Assembly (NCBI GenBank): GCA_037893225.1 | Contig: JAZGUH010000484.1 | Span: 1,612,001-1,676,000 of the forward strand | DNA length: 64,000 bases | Direction: 5' to 3' | From: Hippasteria phrygiana | Lineage: Eukaryota > Echinodermata > Asteroidea > Valvatida > Goniasteridae | Shown here: positions 23,601 to 32,600 of the stretch, piece after piece | Layout: each line of letters begins with the position of its first letter | Position numbering within the stretch: the stretch's first letter is position 1 | Translations under genes and position numbers: made by a program | Notes under the pieces: model-generated | Seen by the model: only the letters and a program-made list of their open reading frames with translations | Database searches by the model: none | Told to the model about the DNA's origin: nothing

Positions 23601-26600
23601 TTGGTTGGTTGGTTGGTTGGTTGGTTGGTTGGTTGGTTGGTTGCTTATGCTGCCTTGCTCGCCTGTTCACATCGATGCCTCTTTATTTGTATTTTTTATT
23701 TTTTTTTGCTCATTTTTTGGTTGCCTGTAAGTTGCCTGGCATTTTTTTTTTAATAAGGTGAAATCATGCAATTTTGACATACGAATGCCATCATAACATT
23801 GTTTTTAGGGAACAAGTATTATATAATGCTCATCCACTTTTTAAAATTGAAATCACCCAATACAAGGCTAAAAGCCACTCTAGGTAAAGGGTTACGATCG
23901 GAGGTGGTAGGGTTGGCGACATTTTGAATTGACCAACCCCTACTACCCTTAGTTTTCCTGGGCCCAGATCTAAATAGAGGATAATTCTTCAACAGATTCC
24001 AGAGAAATGATCCCAATTTTCAGACCTATAGACCCAGGCGGAGTAACTTCCATCATCGGTGAGACCCACTCACCTCCCCCTATAAATTAGTTTTAAAACA
24101 CAATGTTTTAAAAAACACTGGTCCATGCAGTTTGGCCATAAAATGCAATAGTTTTAAGTACACGTACACTTTTAGTGGCCCCATCCCTTCTTTAATATAA
24201 TCTTCCTGGGAAAGTTCCCAAATATTTCAAAATCTTCAAAATTAACTTTTTCTGAATATTTTATGTCTTGAACTGAGCATGAGAAATACTGTATTTTTGT
24301 TTTACAATTTTGTGCTTTTTATATCTGTACTTGTGTGCAAAATGGAACATTAAACGTGACGGGAGGGGCAGGGGGGGGGGGACATTATGCCCCTCCTTTG
24401 TTTTCAATAGCAATTTAAATTTTACATAAAGGCCCATGCACTGTGTACCAACATTTGCACCGTCACCTCCCATTTTAACAAGACATTGCAACGTACATGT
24501 ATGATATACATGTACTCTAGATGGTTATGCATATTTTTTTTTTTTTTAAGTTGGCTAGTTGGTACATGTACCTTTTATATATTTAGGATGTTTAGTTATT
24601 TGTTTGGATACTCTTTTCTCTCAATAGAGTGTGTAAATACTGGTAATCGTGGACCTCCTGTTGTCCCTCTTTTGTTTGTACTCTAACTTTTTTGGAAGGC
24701 CTCCCATATGTTTTGTACACTATTTTCAATCGTGGACGTTCGGTCAATCGTGGACCCATTGTCTATGCCCTAACCCTTTTGTCCCTAGTCCACGATTGCC
24801 GGAATTTATATACTCGCACACACCCACACGTGTGTAAATACCGGTAATCGTGGACCTCCTATTGTCCCTCTTTTGTTTATACTCTAACTTTTTCGGAAGG
24901 CCTCCCATTGGTTTTGTACACGATTTTCAATCGTGGACGTTAGGTCAAACGTGGACCCCTTTGTCTACGCCCGAATTCTTTTGTCCTAGGTCCACGATTG
25001 CCAGCATATACAAACTCACACACTCCAAGGGATCTTAATCAGAACAATCAGACCATGAAGTGTGTTTAATTGTCTCTGGATTTATATGCAGCACAAGTGC
25101 TAGTCCAGTCTTTAAATGTGTTGATAAAGAAAACATTGAAACAATTTCACTAGGATCGCGGCCTTGTCCCGACACAGCACTTAAGACCTTTCAACAACAA
25201 ACTAAAATGCCTTAATCTGCCACTCTGCAGGTCCAATCATGGGTAGTCGGCAGTTGCCTGGGGCAGTTGGAGGGGGCCCAAATCGCCACCCAAAGTATGC
25301 CTGTGCGCCCTCGCTTGATGGGGGGCGTTGCCCTTTAATAATGGGGGTTAATATGGCTTTGGTTGGGGAGCGTTGATTGGATTAGAGCCGGGTATTATTT
25401 TGGGAGGGAGATATTTGTGCGGTTTGGTTGTAACACTTTACGAGGTATGCGAGACAATGCTGGGTCTCTGGAGCTCGAGAAGTCGTGATGGTTGCTTATT
25501 GGGGAGGAATTTGTATCACGCTCAGAACAATTGTTTCCATATTTGGAAGCGGCATACCTTAAATTTCTCGGAATTAGAGGGGATCTTACAGCCTCTCCGT
25601 CTCATGATATTGTTTTTATGATTAAAGAAAGGATTTCAGTGTACATTGTCTTATGCCAGATGGTCACCTTTAGATTTTAAAGATAAGCAAATTGATGGGT
25701 TTTTTGTTAAACAATTGCCGACAGTTGTTACATTTTGCAGGACCTCAGTGCTGCAAGTGGGAGAATGAGAATTCAAACCACTGCTTATCTACAACTCTCC
25801 CCCCCCCTCCCTGTTTCTTCCCCCTCCCCCTCCCTGTTTCTTCCCCCTCCCCCTCCCTGTTTCTTCCCCCTCCCCCTCCCTGTTTCTTCCCCCTCCCCCT
25901 CCCCCTCCCTGTTTCTCCCCCTTCCCATGAACTTGGCAAACTTTCTCTGTGTATGGCTAGGGGATGTGATTTGGGGATGTGATCTCAATCGGACCCCCTT
26001 CACCTGTGGCAATCAATTTGGAGGCAATTAATTGCACCTGAGCTCCCCCCTCCTATCAAGATCGGAAAGCCGAGAGGAGACGCTGCCGAGACTCGGCAGC
26101 TGACGACTGTCGATGCCAGGCTTCCCGTGATAAGGGTCTATACAGTAGCTGGCTCTTCCTCCTCTTCAATCTGACTCAGTCACTTGCACTTTGAAATGTG
26201 CGGCGTTTAATTAAACTGCCCTCTTCCTGTTGTGTCACCGATAATCCTGACGAGGTTAAGATGAAAAACAAAAAGGTGTCACGAGCAAGGATTGAACCAA
26301 TTTTGTCGTTCACTTGTGTATTTGTCCTCTGTTGTACTCGAAATGACAACTCACGTGAATTAAAGTTTCTTTGCTCAGTCATCCATTCCACCTTTGTAGT
26401 CTGTTTTCTTTGCTTTTTGTTTCTTGGATTTTTTTTTTTCATTCTTGAAGGATTGATGAGCAAAGATAGTTGACTGTTTTGGAAGATGCTAATGCAGACT
26501 AGACAGTTCGCTTGGCAGTGCTGTGGAATGCTATTCCATAGGTCTTGGGTTCGAATCCTTGCCAGTCAGATTTGTCCTTGATTATTCATGTAAGATAACA

Positions 26601-29600
26601 TTTGTGTAGAGGTTTGCTTTTATTTGTTCATTTTCTTGCCCTTAACCTCTTGAGTACGGTATTTTACGAGAGACGTCGGGGTGCTGCGGCGGCTCTGGCA
26701 GCCAAGCGAACTGCTACAATGTGTTTGTGCAGTCAAGCGTAACCTATACACAATAATCCAACAATGGATTGAAACTGCAGAAACAGCGGCCAATGGCGTC
26801 ATCCGGCCTGGTGGCACTGTTTAATCCAACAATGGATTGAAACTGCAAAAACGGCGGCCAATTGCGTCATCCGGCCTGGTGGCACTGTTTTTTGGCGCAT
26901 ATTTGCATCATCCGTACGCAAGGGGTTAAGAGGAAATGGCACTAGATTTCTGGTATTTAAAATTCCCCTCTTTTCTGTTGTCTCGATCCTGCCTGTTCAG
27001 AACTATGAGTGCTCCATGGAGCAGCACTAACCTGCAAACTTTTGACCCGGCTAACGACCTCTGTCCCACATTTTTCTGTTTGTTTGTGGAAGTTTTTTGT
27101 TTGATTCCAGGAGGCAAAGAGACAAAAATGTGGCAGTCGTATTCTGCAGGTCATGGCTAGACTATGCTCTGAATGACATCCTTACAAAAAAAGGTTTTCC
27201 CCTGTTGTCAGACTCTCAACAATCACTGATGTCATGTCATTGTGGGGCAGCGGGGAAAAGCAGACAATACCTAAAAAATATTTTAGGACAATGTAAGTTG
27301 ATAAGTTCCCTGAGATTGACGCATGGTGGGAATTTAAAGCACCGTTGGACATTCTGTGCATACCTGTTGACATTGTGTCTTAACCCTGGCTATTGTCAAC
27401 CTCTTTTTTGGCTGTTTTGTGCTAAAAAAAAAAATTCAGAACACTTTTGTTAGATTGATACTATGAACTGTAAAATAAAGCATTGCTTTTCTTTTTTGGT
27501 CAAATGCCATGCATAATTCGGTTTGCAGAAGCATAAATCAAATTTCAGACTTCGTTTGGAGAAAATATTAGGCAGGTTAGCAGGTTGTCATTTCATTTCT
27601 GAAGTGGAAAGTTGGCCAAAGTGATTTTAGGGGACTCTTGGAATTTTTTTTTTTTCAACCCGAGATTAGTTTAGAACGTAAATGTGCCCTGTGTTGAACC
27701 CTTTACAGCCATTGATGATTGAGACATGCACATACATGCTCTTCAGCAGTAGTGGTTATACGAGACGGAGGAATAAGATTCACAACTTAAAGATGCTTTT
27801 TGAGTTGTATGGGAAAAAAGACTGAGGTGCACAACTCGCATGCCGTGAAAAATCCTTCACAAAACCTCAAATCAAACAGCTTTTGTTGGCTCATACATGT
27901 AAAAGTTGACTACTGCAAAATGTCTCTTTCATTCTGTCTTCTCGAACGCTTTCACAAAGTCCTACAAACAACAGCAATGTAGCAAAACAATAAAAGGACG
28001 AGCAATAATACGTCAAGCTTAGGGATGCAGTATCAGATAATGAGGCAACGTAGAGGAAGACAATAGCACCTATATAATGTCAACAACATTGTTATTATTG
28101 GGATCAAAATCGGTAGTAACTGTTAGTGACTGTAGCATCAACATCCACTCACAGCAAGAATAGACAAAGCAGAATCAGGAATTTCTCTGCAACTGTTGCA
28201 ATAACATTTTGAATAATTTCTTTGGTATCCATTGAAGATTTATCCTATATAGATCTGGACCCAGGAATACTGTAAGGGAGGTAGGGCTGGCAACCTAAAA
28301 TGTGGCCAACCCCACCACCTCTGTTGTAGCCCTTTACCTAGAGTGGCTTTTAGCCTTGTATTGGGCGACTTCTATAAAATAAAAAAAGTGACAGCCAAGT
28401 TGCCAGCAGCAGCAGCAGCGATTGAAAAACATCAGCAACAGCAGCAGCAAGTGAAGACAATAGCATGCGTGATACTAGGTTACTTCATTAGCTCAGAGCC
28501 GTCGCTATTTGTCAATAGCCATTGCCCTGATACCCAATCGCGGGCAGCCTGCCGTACTTCAGTCTGCTGGCCTGGAGCCAAACTGCGGAAACCCGAGTGA
28601 CAATCATTTAGCGGGGAACAGGTGATCGGAGTGAGGGCACAATTCAAATCCGACAGTTGACAATGAATTGGTCTGTTTGTTGTTTTCTCCGGTCATACTG
28701 TAGACACTAGTACCATCACCATGGTTGATTCCCGATGCGGCATTCAATTTTTAGTATAGATTTTGCAAACCTTTCTCCCCTCCAGAAAATAACAGCTGAT
28801 TGCATTCTGTCTGTAAAATGAAGCGGTTGTGAAAATGGCTATGGCCAAAGCTACTCTGATATAAATTTCATAATTTCCTCGTAATAAAATTTATAAGATA
28901 CAAATGTTGTTTTGCAACAAGTTTAGCCATAGAATGTATTTTTCATATTGAATCTTTAACTAATATGCATGTACAGTTCCTTGGGTTATGGTATATTGTC
29001 AATATGTAATTAGATTTTTCAATTATGATCTCTGCTTTTGATTTTAAAATGTTGTTTGTCTCACCGGGCATGTTTAGGAGACCGTAAAATTGCTGAAGAG
29101 CCTCTCTTGGAAATGGAATGGTTTATTGACTCAAACAAATAGAATTGTAGAGAGATCAAGAATAATTGAAAATGAAAACGATACCACATTTTGATTTTTG
29201 AAAGGCAGGAAGTGCATAACTTCCATAAGTTGACTTACTCCAGATCACTCTGCAGATATTCGGCCCTCAATGTGGCCAACCGATGGGAAGAATACCGCTC
29301 AAGTTTTTGTGTTTAATTAGCAATTAGCTGCTATCACAACACGCGCATTCTTGAGTAGCTTGTTTGCTCAAATCGCTCGCCGATTGCTCCCTGCCTGTCT
29401 CTCTGTCGGTTCCGGTCCCTGGCTATCCGAAAATGACGACAGATCCAGGATGTGGCTGAGAGAAAAGAAGAAAGAAAAAAAAGGATCCAAAAAACTTCAT
29501 CTCTCTTTTTTGCTCATTTGGGACTGATTTTTCTCTGCGCCGCGGGAGCCTGTGCACATAACAATTCATCTTAGCCTGGGATTGTGGAGTGTTTACATAT

Positions 29601-32600
29601 CCAGGGTTGTCTCCTCTCTGTGTCTGGCAACGAGAGATCTCTTTCAATTTGTCGTCTTGGCCGGGGATTGGTCATCCTTTACTCTTGTTTTTGTGGTTCT
29701 CGTGCTGGTCTTGAAATTTTGCACAAAAGTGAGAGAGAGAATACAGGGCTTGTGTCTTTATAGATGATGTACTTTACTTGGTATATTCAGTGAACCCATG
29801 CCGTCTTCCCTACCAACAGTCCCCCCTTCCCTAGCCATTGTCCCCCACTGCTTGTTTCTCTTCAGATGGCTCCGTATTAAAGGGTTGACCCTTTTAATTT
29901 TCACTGAATCTAATTTCCTTCATTATGCTGCAAGTGAATCACTCAAAAATTTCATTTTATCAGGATTTTCTCTTGAGTAACATTGTGCAACGTGTATGTG
30001 GCGTGTTGCATGACGAGCCTGGGAGGGGAAAGTTTCAATTGGGTGTAGTGATACTTTTCTCACCTTGTAACCACTTTGGCCCGGGTTCACATCTTACCAG
30101 GTCACTCAGTTTTGCACTGGGCTTTACGTGATTTGGTGGGTTCCCCAAAAATATATATATGTGGTTTTTCTTCCATATCTAAATCTGAGTTTTTCTTTGG
30201 CGTCTTTTTATACTCCATCTATTTCTTCAGCCAGTGTCTCTTTGAGCTAGTTTTCTAGTTGCTTTGAAGAATTCGGAAATGTATGAGTTGCCAGAAAGGT
30301 AATAATCATAAACATTTCATGTGGCAAACTTCTCAAGAAAATTGTTGCAATACTGGTTTGATCGTCACAAGTAGTGCATTTTTCAGACAGAGGAAGGTGC
30401 CCCACAGTGTCTTCACATGCATCCTGATGAGAGCCATGTCATTAATAACCGATCTGATCGCTGCGATTCGTGAGCACTTTACAAAAGCCGGAAAAACAGG
30501 AAATCTCTGGCAATTATTATATAGGCCATTGATAATTTATCTCTCGGTGGAAAATGTGACCTTTTTTTTCCCAAGCCTAAGTCAGAAGGGATAGCTTAAA
30601 AAAAAAATAGAAAAATGCAAAACATAAACATAAAAATGTCTAGTGCTGCATGATGGCAAAAGTACGTTCGCTGTTAGTCTGATGATGTCTCCTCTTACGC
30701 TAACCGCAGAACATAAATGGCAACTGGTGGTGCGACATTCCAATCTATCAGGTAGGGGCTATATTTACCTGCCTCTTTATAAATGACCTGATCAGGTTTG
30801 AAGACGGTAATGGAATCTCTAAACCTACTTGTGCGACCTCGCATCCTTGGCGAGATTTTTTAAAACTGTGTCATACAAATGAATTTGCTGGACTGGAATC
30901 GGTTTCTTTTTATAAGTTTGATTATTTTTAGAAGATGCCTGTGTCTGGCCTTAGGTAACCATATATTCCCTGTACTTACTTAATACAGACAGTGAATTAT
31001 TTTTCCCCCTTGTAATTGTCAGAACAGCTTTAGAAATTGGCATTTGATTTGAGATGTCATTAGAGGATCCCAAAACAATGTATGCAAAAAATAATTAAGA
31101 GGGTAGGACTAGAGGAATTTTTTTGGATAGAAATAGAAATGGGAAACTATTCATTTGTTTTCCTATTTTTTTGGATTGCAAGTGAACTATCGGTATCAAG
31201 GTAAATATCACAAACAATTGTAAATAGTACTGTTAATGGTTTTATAGAAAATGTGTTACTTAGTTGTATCTTGTTGCTTTGATTGTATTACTAGTCATTT
31301 GATTAAAGAATGCTAAATTCTACCCAGACTGCATCTCTGGGTGTATCAAATATTTCTAATTTTTAAAGATATTGGTGGTTGTTTTGCAGGATGGAACAAA
31401 ATACTTCAAGTGTTATTAACCCTAACAGTCCCGAATCCTCTAATTTCAACACGATTTAGGTATACATTTTCTTTAATAAAAAAGCCACTCGAACACAAAA
31501 GAGTATTTGTTATTGTTGATTGCAGTAAAAAGAGATGTACAGACAATCGGTGCCAAAGCTGTATCATTTGTAAAGATTTTGTAATAGTTAGATTTTGTTA
31601 TCATATTTGTAATAATTAATATTGACTTGTATGGGCTGTGTGACAGTGCACTAGAGTGGTCCGGCTTTCCCACGAGCCCATTTATAGATTTATTCCCCAG
31701 GGCATCTGGAAGAATGCATCAAAGCCTTGTCACTACTACTAGGCCCAGACCGCGAGCCACGCTGAGCCACACTGAACCAGGCACACCTGAGTCTTAAAGA
31801 AATGCCACCGCATCATGATGGAGCATCTCGCTGCATCACTCCAAATGGCTGGTCTTGCTCCGTCTCCTCTCTTCCCTCTCCCCGCCTCCTCTGTTGCCAG
31901 GGACCTCCAAGGAGGGCTACAATTGATTTCCTCTGGCTTCAAAGTCCAATGTAAAAACGGAACGGCCAAAAAAAAAACACCTGAAAATTGAATACCGATG
32001 AAGACATTGGCTGGGTTTCTCACCACCGCTGCTCTGATCGATGCAGGCTACTTAGCCCAAGACAACACTTCTTCTTCTTCGCTGTCGTTTTCTTCGCCTT
32101 CTCTATATTATTGCGAAATAGAGGCAGCAAACTTTAATAAGACTTTATTGGAGAACCACAGGTGATGTCTTTTAAAGCCTTGTGCTTTTTTTTTCTCTCC
32201 GGAGTGGACCCCGGAGCTGTGTTCATCTGGGCTTTTTTTATTAAGAAAGGAGTGAAACATTAACCTGTTTGATTGGAGCTGACAGGTTTTTAGCCCGTGT
32301 GCTAAATCCGTGTGGAAGCTTTTATCTGCATCATGGATGCGGCTCAGTGTTTTTTTTTTCCCAGGGTTTTTATTTGCTCCTCTGTTCAGAAGTCAACCAT
32401 CCTCTGAATTTCAATATCCGAGGGTGCTTGTGACACAGTGAAGTTGCCTTTTAATTTGATTTGTCGGACATTCCTCGGGTCAGATTTGTGTCAGTTACTG
32501 TTTTAATCTGGTTGAAACAAAAACACATGAGGCATTTAAGTCAGAATGTGGTTTGAGGTCGAGTTGTGGGACACTGATTAAATTTCTCCTGGCAATACAC

